Origin: UBA7803 sp041608775 | GTDB taxonomy: Bacteria; Pseudomonadota; Gammaproteobacteria; Pseudomonadales; Azotimanducaceae | DNA: 6,570 nucleotides | Direction: 5' to 3' | Assembly (NCBI GenBank): GCA_041608775.1 | Contig: JBFISC010000199.1 | Location: forward strand, 1 to 6,570 | Shown here: one piece after another, positions 1 to 5,825 of the stretch | Layout: every line of letters starts with the position of its first letter | How positions within the stretch are numbered: the first letter of the stretch is position 1 | The notes under the pieces: model-generated | What the model was told of the DNA's origin: nothing | The model's input: only the letters and a program-made list of their open reading frames with translations | The model's database searches: none | Translations under genes and position numbers: made by a program

Positions 1-1
1 C

Positions 2-580
2 TCCAAGGTCGTGGCCGATGCCATCGCCCTGCTCGAGCATCTGGGCATCGAGCGCTGTCACGTGATGGGCGTGTCCTGGGGCGGCGTGCTCGCCCAGCAG
101 TTCGCGTTTCAGTTTCCCGAGCGCACCCAGCGCCTGGTGCTGGCCGCCACCTCCCCGGGCCAGATCATGGTGCCGCCGAGCCCGCTGGTGATGTGGCGCA
201 TGGCCACGCCGCTGCGGTACTTCAGCTCGAGCTACTTCGAGTCCGTGGTCGGCTCGATCTACGGCGGCGACTTCCGTCGCACCGGGAACGGCCTCGCCCG
301 GAAGCATGCCAAGCGCATGGCGCCGCCGAGCCCGCTCGGTTACCTGCAGCAGGTGTCGGCGCTGTGGGGCTGGACCAGTCTGCACAAGCTCCATCGCCTG
401 ACGGTGCCAACCCTGATCATGGCCGGCGAGGACGACCCGATCATTCCCCTGGCCAACGCGCGGCTGATGACACGGCTGATTCCCGACGCCCGGCTCGAGG
501 TGTTCGACTGCGGGCATCTGTTTCTGCTCACCCGGGCGCCACGCTCGGCCGCGCTGATCGAGGAGTTCCTGCAAGGCTGA
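2..580 (+). CDS. phaZ: Intracellular PHA depolymerase-like alpha/beta hydrolase (5' end outside window)
   Basis: This is a serine hydrolase of the alpha/beta fold, most like the intracellular medium-chain-length polyhydroxyalkanoate depolymerases (PhaZ of Pseudomonas), which release 3-hydroxyalkanoates from storage granules. Numbering from the GTG at base 11, the nucleophile elbow GVSWGG places Ser22, AGEDDPIIP supplies the acid Asp142, and CGHLFLL supplies His169. As I recall, Pseudomonas PhaZ uses Ser102/Asp221/His248; the spacings (119 and 146 there, 120 and 147 here) agree to within one residue. Family-like stretches include LAAT, MVPPSP, SIYGGDFRR and GWTSLHKL. The alignment implies that about 80 N-terminal residues, including the oxyanion strand, lie left of the window. 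The frame is open to base 2, so the GTG at 11 is an internal Val and not the start. It converges on the DUF2058 gene. A related carboxylic-ester hydrolase with another substrate is the main alternative. Confidence 0.85.
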   Translation, partial: SKVVADAIALLEHLGIERCHVMGVSWGGVLAQQFAFQFPERTQRLVLAATSPGQIMVPPSPLVMWRMATPLRYFSSSYFESVVGSIYGGDFRRTGNGLARKHAKRMAPPSPLGYLQQVSALWGWTSLHKLHRLTVPTLIMAGEDDPIIPLANARLMTRLIPDARLEVFDCGHLFLLTRAPRSAALIEEFLQG

Positions 581-587
581 GATCGCG

Positions 588-608
588 GCTGCGCGGGCGC
601 AGCGCCCG
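588..608. terminator. Overlapping GC hairpins in a convergent gap, possible bidirectional terminator
   Basis: The 33 bases between the stops of two converging genes contain two competing stems. GCTGCG (588-593) pairs with CGCAGC (598-603) around a CGGG loop. CGGGCG (594-599) pairs with CGCCCG (603-608) around a three-base loop. They share bases, so only one can form at a time. Neither strand has a following T-run, so a classic intrinsic terminator is not shown. The assignment rests on position and stem strength. Confidence 0.35.
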
Positions 609-613
609 GTCGG

Positions 614-1219
614 CTACCAGTCCAGATCGTCCGGCACCTGGAACTTCGCGTAGTAGTCGTCGTCGGAGCCCGGCTCCGGCTCGGAGCCGGACGCCGGCTT
701 TGCCCCGTCGTGCTCGACGATGATCCGTTTCGGATCGCGTTTGCGAACCTTCTCCGCCGCCTTCTTCGGCAGCAGGTGGTAGTGGCCGTCGTTGTTCACG
801 ATCACCAGCTTGCCGCTGCTGATCTGATCACGCTGGGCGGGCGGGACGTAGATGCGCTTGACCCGCTTGCCGTGGACGAAGTTGTAGGCCACATCGTCGT
901 CGCTCTGGGTTTTCACCCGCTGATCGTTCTGCAGGATGATCTGCTTGATCTCGGCCCGCAGCGCCTTCTCCTTGGCCTTGTCGGCGATGGCGCGCATCTG
1001 CGCGCGGTCCCGCTCGGCCTTCTCCCGGTTGAGCTCCCGGGCGCGCAGCTGGGCCTCCGTCAGCGCGCTTGGCTCGGGGGGCTTGTCCTCGCCTTTGGCC
1101 TTGCCCTTGCCGTGGCGTTTGGCGTTCTTCTCGGCGCGCGCCTCGCGCTCGATCTTACGAGCCCGGTCGGGGGTGACCAGACCGGCTTTCAGCAACTGAT
1201 CCTTCAGGCTACCCGGCAT
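614..1219 (-). CDS. yaiL: DUF2058 family protein (YaiL-like, nucleic-acid-associated)
   Basis: This 201-residue cytoplasmic protein belongs to DUF2058, described in Pfam as nucleoprotein/polynucleotide-associated; the E. coli member is YaiL and its precise role is not established. It opens with LKDQLLKAGLV, the typical family start. Residues 20-100 are a very basic and acidic helical or coiled-coil stretch rich in Lys, Arg, Glu and Ala. A compact domain follows at about 100-170 (VAYNFVHGKRVKRIYV, then GHYHLLP). An acidic linker leads to the diagnostic C-terminus FQVPDDLDW, close to FKVPDDLMW in YaiL. The length is slightly above that of E. coli YaiL, mainly through a longer Lys-rich segment at 30-55. 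The ATG at 1219 is supported by an AAGGG eight bases upstream. It lies 18 bases after the oxidoreductase stop on the same strand, so the two are probably cotranscribed. Confidence 0.9.
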   Translation of the reverse strand: MPGSLKDQLLKAGLVTPDRARKIEREARAEKNAKRHGKGKAKGEDKPPEPSALTEAQLRARELNREKAERDRAQMRAIADKAKEKALRAEIKQIILQNDQRVKTQSDDDVAYNFVHGKRVKRIYVPPAQRDQISSGKLVIVNNDGHYHLLPKKAAEKVRKRDPKRIIVEHDGAKPASGSEPEPGSDDDYYAKFQVPDDLDW

Positions 1220-1227
1220 CGCTCAAG

Positions 1228-1232
1228 CCCTT
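1228..1232 (-). promoter_or_regulatory. Ribosome binding site of the DUF2058 gene
   Basis: Read on the minus strand, AAGGG lies eight bases before the ATG at 1219, inside the 18-base gap after the oxidoreductase stop. It fixes the start and fits separate translation initiation within one operon. Confidence 0.55.
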
Positions 1233-1237
1233 CGGTC

Positions 1238-2290
1238 TCAGGATTCCCGGCCACTTCGAGGGGCGGCTCCCGGCGGCCTATCGGCGCCGCCCACCCTGAC
1301 GAGCAGCTTGCCGATGTTGCCGCCGTGGAACATGAACTGGAGCGCTTCGGGGTAACGCTCGATGCCATCGAGCACCTCCTCGTCGAACACCAGCGAGCCG
1401 TCGGCCAGCCACTGGCTCAGCTCCGCGGCCGCCGGGGCGAAGCTCTCCGGAAAGTGGAAGAACGCGAATCCTTCCATGGTCGACTGCCGCTCGGCGAGAC
1501 GCAGATACATCGACGGGCCGGTGACGTCGTCCATGTGATCGTATTGCGAGACCGCCCCGCAGATCACCACTCTGGCGCGCATCGCCAGGTTGTCGAGCAC
1601 CGCGTCGAGCACGGCGCCGCCGACGTTGTCGAAGAACACGTTCACCCCGTCCGGGGCCAGCGCCTTCAGCCGGGCAGCCACGTCCTCGTTCTTGTAGTCG
1701 ATGGCCGCGTCGAACCCGAGCCGGTCCGTGAGGTACGCCACCTTTCTGGCGCCGCCGGCGATACCGATGACCCTGGCGCTGTCGCGCTTCGCGATCTGCC
1801 CGGCGATCGAGCCCACCGCGCCGGCCGCCGCGGACACCACGAAGGTGTCTCCGGGCTGGGGTTTCGCGACGCGCCGTATGCCGATCCAGGCGGTGATGCC
1901 GGTGGAGCCGCCGAGCGCGCCTAGATACGCGGAGAGCGGCGCCCGGGATTCGTCGATGCGCTCGAGATGCTCCGGGGTGACCGTGGCCAGGGTCTGCACG
2001 CCGAGGCCGCCGCGGACCGCCTGGCCCACGTCCCAGCCCTCGGCGGCGCTCTCGACGATGCGGCCGACGCCGCCCGCGAGAACCGTTCCGCCCAGGGGCA
2101 CCTGCTGATGGAAGCCTTCGCCCCGCAGCATGGTGCGGGTGCCGGCATCGACGGAGACGTACTCGACCGCCACGCGAACCTGGCCGGGCTCGAGCTCCGC
2201 CAGCGGCCCGGTTTCGATCGAGAAACAGTCAGGCGTGGCTTCCTCCACGGGGCGGCGGGCAAGCACGACGCGGGTATTCGTCTGCGGCAT
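1238..2290 (-). CDS. NADP-dependent MDR oxidoreductase (CurA / prostaglandin-reductase type)
   Basis: This 350-residue protein belongs to the zinc-independent medium-chain dehydrogenase/reductase group that includes E. coli curcumin reductase CurA and mammalian leukotriene B4 dehydrogenase/prostaglandin reductases. Those enzymes reduce the C=C bond of alpha,beta-unsaturated ketones or aldehydes with NADPH. An N-terminal GroES-like domain (about 1-130) is followed by GGSTGITAW (127-135), the nucleotide-binding loop SAAAGAVGS (153-161) with GQIAK (164-168), and FFDNVGG (219-225) in the Rossmann domain; GNIGKLLVRV (324-333) closes the core. I see no zinc-binding cysteine cluster. About 17 Pro/Gly/Arg-rich residues follow the usual family end. 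The frame extends upstream to an ATG at 2347, but those 19 residues look unlike the family. The ATG at 2290 begins the conserved pattern and gives the usual length. Physiological substrate is unknown. It is the first gene of a likely operon with the DUF2058 gene. Confidence 0.9.
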   Translation of the reverse strand: MPQTNTRVVLARRPVEEATPDCFSIETGPLAELEPGQVRVAVEYVSVDAGTRTMLRGEGFHQQVPLGGTVLAGGVGRIVESAAEGWDVGQAVRGGLGVQTLATVTPEHLERIDESRAPLSAYLGALGGSTGITAWIGIRRVAKPQPGDTFVVSAAAGAVGSIAGQIAKRDSARVIGIAGGARKVAYLTDRLGFDAAIDYKNEDVAARLKALAPDGVNVFFDNVGGAVLDAVLDNLAMRARVVICGAVSQYDHMDDVTGPSMYLRLAERQSTMEGFAFFHFPESFAPAAAELSQWLADGSLVFDEEVLDGIERYPEALQFMFHGGNIGKLLVRVGGADRPPGAAPRSGRES

Positions 2291-2296
2291 CCGGCG

Positions 2297-2305
2297 AGCG
2301 TAGCA
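2297..2305 (-). promoter_or_regulatory. Candidate extended -10 for a leaderless oxidoreductase transcript
   Basis: On the minus strand TGCTACGCT resembles an extended -10 (TGn plus TACGCT, three of six matches to TATAAT). It ends six bases before the ATG at 2290, so transcription would begin at or next to the A of the start codon. No Shine-Dalgarno sequence is visible before this ATG, which fits leaderless initiation. No good -35 was found. The match is weak and could be chance. Confidence 0.3.
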
Positions 2306-2344
2306 CAGGCCCGACGGCGGACCCACGGGGGGCAGGAAATCGCG

Positions 2345-2363
2345 CATACTCGTGCCCCGGAGG
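2345..2363 (+). promoter_or_regulatory. Candidate -10 and GGAGG ahead of the exonuclease gene
   Basis: CATACT at 2345-2350 matches four of six -10 positions and sits in the divergent gap. GGAGG follows at 2359-2363 but is 19 bases from the ATG at 2383, longer than an ideal Shine-Dalgarno spacing. No in-frame ATG, GTG or TTG lies nearer to it, and the protein family clearly begins at 2383. No clear -35 is present. The promoter call is tentative. Confidence 0.25.
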
Positions 2364-2382
2364 TCAGGTAACCGGCGGCCGC

Positions 2383-3210
2383 ATGATCGTTGATCTCATC
2401 GACGGCACCTACGAGCTGTATCGGCACTTCTACGGCCAGCGGCGCTTTAACAAGGGCGAGGACAAGCCGTACGGCGCCGTGGTCGGGGTGCTGAACACGG
2501 TGCTGCAGATGATCGAGCAGGGCGCCACCCACCTGGGGGTGGCGACGGACCACGTGATCGAGTCGTTCCGCAACGACCTGTGGCCGGGCTACAAGACCGG
2601 CGAGGGCATCGAGCCGACGCTGTGGGCGCAGTTCCATCCGCTGGAGGATGCGCTGCGCGCCATGGGTGTGGTGGTGTGGCCGATGACCGAGCTCGAGGCG
2701 GACGATGCGCTGGCCTCGGCCGCGCACCTTGCCGCCGGCGACGGGCGCGTGGAGCAGGTGCGCATCTGGACCGTGGACAAGGACCTCGCTCAGTGCGTGC
2801 GCGATGATCGGGTGGTGCAGGTGGACCGCCGCGCCGACGTCGTCCGCGATGCCGCGGGGGTGAGAGAGAAGTTCGGTGTCGACCCGCAGCTCATCCCCGA
2901 CTATCTCGCCCTGGTCGGCGATTCCGCCGACGGCTTTCCGGGAATCCGCGGGATCGGCGCGGTGACGGCCGCGCGCCTGCTGAACCGGCATGGACCCATC
3001 GAGGAGCTTCCGGACAGCGTGCTCGGCGGCCAGCGGCGCGAGCAGGCGCTGCTGTTCAAGACCCTGGCCACGCTGAGGACCGACGCGGCGCTGTTCGAGA
3101 ACGTCGATGAACTCGGGTGGCGCGGACCCACCGACGCGTTTGCGGCGAGCGCGGCGGATCTGGGTGATGAACGGCTGCTCGACCGGGCCCGCAGGGTCGA
3201 CGCCTCGTGA
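2383..3210 (+). CDS. Stand-alone FEN-type 5'-3' exonuclease
   Basis: This 275-residue metal-dependent nuclease belongs to the 5'-3' exonuclease/flap-endonuclease family, related to the N-terminal domain of DNA polymerase I but with no polymerase attached. Such enzymes cut 5' flaps or degrade 5' ends in repair and primer removal; the role of this stand-alone branch is not established. The PIN-like domain (1-170) carries likely metal ligands Asp7 (DLIDG), Asp56, Glu105, Asp107 and Asp108 (ELEADD), and Asp132 and Asp134 (TVDKD). The arch-like SFRNDLWPGYK (61-71) matches the Pol I FRDELFEHYK region. The helix-three-turn-helix DNA-binding part starts at about 170, with Asp180 and Asp183 in GDSADGFPG, then GIRGIGAVTAARLL. 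The acidic set looks complete, which argues against a degenerate, Xni-like member. Its stop overlaps the next gene by four bases, implying cotranscription. The ATG is chosen because the family begins within a few residues of the first conserved Asp. Confidence 0.88.
   Translation: MIVDLIDGTYELYRHFYGQRRFNKGEDKPYGAVVGVLNTVLQMIEQGATHLGVATDHVIESFRNDLWPGYKTGEGIEPTLWAQFHPLEDALRAMGVVVWPMTELEADDALASAAHLAAGDGRVEQVRIWTVDKDLAQCVRDDRVVQVDRRADVVRDAAGVREKFGVDPQLIPDYLALVGDSADGFPGIRGIGAVTAARLLNRHGPIEELPDSVLGGQRREQALLFKTLATLRTDAALFENVDELGWRGPTDAFAASAADLGDERLLDRARRVDAS
3193..3210 (+). promoter_or_regulatory. Translational coupling junction (GTGA overlap) with upstream AGGG
   Basis: The GTG start of the outer-membrane-protein gene (3207-3209) overlaps the TGA stop of the exonuclease gene (3208-3210). 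An AGGG at 3193-3196 lies ten bases before the GTG. The arrangement is typical of termination-reinitiation coupling, and the signal peptide that begins directly at the GTG supports this start. Confidence 0.6.
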
Positions 3211-5753
3211 CCCGGTCCGTCTGTCTGGCCGGATTGTTGTTTGCCCTGCTCGCGCTGGCGTGCGGTTGGGCCGCGGCCGCGGAGCTTACCGACCTGGCCG
3301 TGACCATCGCTGCGGCCGCGGAGCGGGACGGTCTCGCCGAGGCGGAGATCATCGGCGCGCTGGACGGCATTCCCATGTACAAGATCGAGGTGACCGAGAT
3401 CGACCATGGGTCGACCGGCATTCGCCTCGACGGCGTGGTCGACGAGCCGATCTGGCAGACCGTGGCGCCCCACGACCGCATGCTGGTGGCGGTGCCCGCG
3501 ACGGCGCGGCGCGGCCGCTATCCCACCGACGTCCGCCTGCTCGCCACCGAACGTGGACTGTACGTCGGCGCCGTCCTCTATCAGGATCCCGCGACCCTGG
3601 TGATGCGCCGCGCGGTGCGCGATCTGCAGATGGACCGCGACACCGTCGGCATCACCCTGGATACCAGCGGCGATGGCAAGTTCGCCTACTGGTTCACCCT
3701 GGCCCTCGGCGACTCGGTGCAGGACGGCAAGGTGCTGCCGGAGCGCAATTACTCCATCGACTGGGACGGCCGCTGGATCGGCCGCACGGCCCGGCGGGAA
3801 GACGGCTGGAGCGCCGAGCTGTACTTTCCCTGGTCGATGATGAGCCTGCCCGCAGTGGCGGGACCGCGCACCATCGGCTTCGCCATCACCCGCCAGATCT
3901 CCAGCGAGAACGCGCGTTATCAGTGGCCGGGCCACGCCTACTCGTCGCCCCAGTTCGTGACCGCGCTGAACCACATGGTGGTGGATGGCGTCGATCCGCG
4001 CCAGGAAGTCTCGGTGATTCCCTTCGCCGCCTTCACGGCGGACCGGGCCCATGACGACGATGACCTGCGCGTGGGCGCCGACTTCACCTGGAAGCCGTCG
4101 CCGTCCGCGGAGTTCGCCGGCACGCTGCTGCCGGACTTCGGCTCGGTGGAAGCCGACGACGTGGTGTTGAACCTGAGTGCCCAGGAGACGTTCTTCCCGG
4201 AGAAGCGCCTGTTCTTTCTCGAAGGCAACGAGGTGTTCGATACCAGCACCCGGGCGTCGCCGGGAAGTCAGCTGCGGCTGATCACCAACGAGAACTACGC
4301 CACCACCTCGCGCCGGGTGTTCATGAACAGCTACATCCCCGCGCCGATCTCGCTGTTCAACACGCGCCGCATCGGCGGCACGCCCACTCAGGTGACGGTG
4401 CCTGCGGGCGTCACGCCGCTGCGTGGCGAGTTCGCGCTTCCCACCGAGCTGTACGGCGCCGCCAAGGTGACCGGCAGCGCCGCGCCCGTGCGCTACGGCG
4501 TGCTCGCCGCGCTGGAAGAGGACGTGACGCTGCGCGGGTTCGACGCCGCGGACGCGGATGGCCCCGTGACCATCCGCGCCGACGGCCGCGAGTTCGGCGC
4601 TGCGCGCCTGCTCTACGAGCACGTCGGTGACTCGCGCGCCTCCCTCGGCTACCTCGGCACCGCGGTGCGCGGCCCGCTGTTCGACGCCTACGCCCATGGC
4701 GTGGACGGCAAGTTCACCAGCGGCGACGGTCGCTGGATCGCCGAGAGTCTGCTCATCGCCACCGATCGCGACGGTGTGCGCGGCAATGCCGCCCTGCTCG
4801 ACGTGCAGCTCGCGGCCGACAGCCGCTACCAGCACCGGGTTTCCCTCGACTGGTTCGACGAGGACGTGAACTTCAACGACCTCGGCTTTCTGCAGCGCAA
4901 CGACTACCGCGGCGCCCAGTACACGCTGCTCTACGCGCACCCGAACACCGGCGGCACGGTCACCGACGTTCGCGGCACGGTCATCGTCAACGCCAGGCAG
5001 AGCGTCAGTGAGCACCATCTGGTCGACGGCGGCGTGTTCTGGCGTAACTCGCTGGTGCTGCCGGGGCGTAACACCGTGCGCACCGGCCTCGGCTTCCGCC
5101 CCGGCGGCTACGAGGACCGCGACAGCCGCGGCAATGGCGCCTACCGCACCGACGACCGGGTCTGGTCCGAGCTGCTGCTGGCCACCGACGCCAGCCGGAC
5201 GATGTCCTGGTCGCTGAACCTGGGCGCGGAACAGGAACAGCTCGGGGACTGGACCTACTTGCTCGGCGGCGGCTTCACCTGGCGCGCCGGTGCCGGCCTG
5301 TCGCTGGACTTCGACCTCGGCTACCGTGACCGGGGCGGCTGGATGGTCTATCAGGGCGGGCGCAACTTCGGTCGCTTCGACGCGGACGAGCTCACCTCGA
5401 AGCTCAAGTTCAACTGGTTCGTAACCGCCGCCCACCAGCTCGGGCTGACCGTGCAGTGGGTGGGCGCGCGAGCCCGGGAGGACGGCTTCTTCGCCGTGCC
5501 CGCGGGCGATGGCAGCCTGGTGCCGGCCGCCCGTACCCTGCCGGACCACGATTTCACCGTGAGCCTGTTCACCCTGCAGGCCCGCTACCGCTGGGAGATC
5601 GCGCCCCTCACCGACCTGTACGTGGTGTACAACCGCAGCAACACCCTGCCGAATCAGGTGGATGCCGGTTTCGGCGACCTGCTCCGGGACGTCTACCGCG
5701 ATCCCATCATCGACAGCGTCGTGGTGAAGCTCCGCTGGCGGTTCGGCAACTGA
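3207..5753 (+). CDS. DUF5916 outer-membrane protein with N-terminal CBM9-like domain
   Basis: This 848-residue exported protein is of the DUF5916 family, whose role is unknown; members combine a CBM9-like beta-sandwich with a predicted outer-membrane beta-barrel. A signal peptide covers about 1-25, with a hydrophobic core (LAGLLFALLALA) and AAAA before ELTD. An Ala- and Glu-rich stretch (26-60) leads into the family entry IRLDGVVDEPIWQ (72-84). The CBM9-like domain runs to about 250. The hallmark follows at 309-343: PDFGSVEAD, then LNLSAQETFFPEKR and FFLEGNEVF. The remainder alternates short aromatic strands and turns, as in a barrel, and ends KLRWRFGN, so the usual terminal aromatic is two residues from the end. 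Length is normal for the family. The gene is translationally coupled to the exonuclease gene and followed immediately by a large inverted repeat. Carbohydrate or other ligand binding is inferred only from the fold. Confidence 0.85.
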   Translation: MTRSVCLAGLLFALLALACGWAAAAELTDLAVTIAAAAERDGLAEAEIIGALDGIPMYKIEVTEIDHGSTGIRLDGVVDEPIWQTVAPHDRMLVAVPATARRGRYPTDVRLLATERGLYVGAVLYQDPATLVMRRAVRDLQMDRDTVGITLDTSGDGKFAYWFTLALGDSVQDGKVLPERNYSIDWDGRWIGRTARREDGWSAELYFPWSMMSLPAVAGPRTIGFAITRQISSENARYQWPGHAYSSPQFVTALNHMVVDGVDPRQEVSVIPFAAFTADRAHDDDDLRVGADFTWKPSPSAEFAGTLLPDFGSVEADDVVLNLSAQETFFPEKRLFFLEGNEVFDTSTRASPGSQLRLITNENYATTSRRVFMNSYIPAPISLFNTRRIGGTPTQVTVPAGVTPLRGEFALPTELYGAAKVTGSAAPVRYGVLAALEEDVTLRGFDAADADGPVTIRADGREFGAARLLYEHVGDSRASLGYLGTAVRGPLFDAYAHGVDGKFTSGDGRWIAESLLIATDRDGVRGNAALLDVQLAADSRYQHRVSLDWFDEDVNFNDLGFLQRNDYRGAQYTLLYAHPNTGGTVTDVRGTVIVNARQSVSEHHLVDGGVFWRNSLVLPGRNTVRTGLGFRPGGYEDRDSRGNGAYRTDDRVWSELLLATDASRTMSWSLNLGAEQEQLGDWTYLLGGGFTWRAGAGLSLDFDLGYRDRGGWMVYQGGRNFGRFDADELTSKLKFNWFVTAAHQLGLTVQWVGARAREDGFFAVPAGDGSLVPAARTLPDHDFTVSLFTLQARYRWEIAPLTDLYVVYNRSNTLPNQVDAGFGDLLRDVYRDPIIDSVVVKLRWRFGN

Positions 5754-5814
5754 CCCCTCGACCGATGGCCTGAGCGCGGCGGCGCCGGAGCGCCGCCGTA
5801 GATCGGATGAGGGG
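5754..5814. terminator. Long two-part inverted repeat, probable bidirectional terminator
   Basis: The repeat begins directly after the DUF5916 stop and ends 11 bases before the stop of the converging gene. Its inner hairpin is a perfect nine-base-pair stem, CGGCGGCGC (5777-5785) with GCGCCGCCG (5790-5798), around a CGGA loop. Its outer arms CCCCTCGACCGAT (5754-5766) and ATCGGATGAGGGG (5802-5814) pair at 11 of 13 positions, with one more G-U pair and a single A-A mismatch. Unpaired spacers of ten and three bases separate the stems. Neither strand has a T-run, so termination is inferred from position and stability. Confidence 0.55.
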
Positions 5815-5825
5815 CCGAGCCGGAG

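Noticed and set aside
710..1924. A plus-strand open frame of 404 codons
   Set aside because: It runs antisense across two well-supported genes (DUF2058 and the oxidoreductase) and their junction. Its translation is low-complexity and has no recognisable motif.
2291..2347. An N-terminal extension of the oxidoreductase to the ATG at 2347
   Set aside because: The 19 extra residues do not resemble the family, and the ATG at 2290 gives the normal length. The longer form cannot be fully excluded.
1921..2991. A minus-strand open frame of 356 codons
   Set aside because: It overlaps the oxidoreductase in another frame and runs antisense to the exonuclease. The Arg/Ser/Pro-rich composition is typical of a frame-shifted shadow.
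3207..3269. Lipoprotein signal at Cys19 of the DUF5916 protein
   Set aside because: The residues before Cys19 (Ala-Leu-Ala) do not fit the usual lipobox with Leu at -3, and AAAA at 22-25 gives a good signal peptidase I site instead.
2901..5549. A minus-strand open frame of 882 codons antisense to the DUF5916 gene
   Set aside because: It is in codon register with the sense gene over that gene's length, so its stops would need sense TTA, CTA or TCA codons, which GC-rich genomes avoid. The translation is His/Gly/Arg/Val-rich with no domain pattern, while the sense protein has clear family motifs and a signal peptide.
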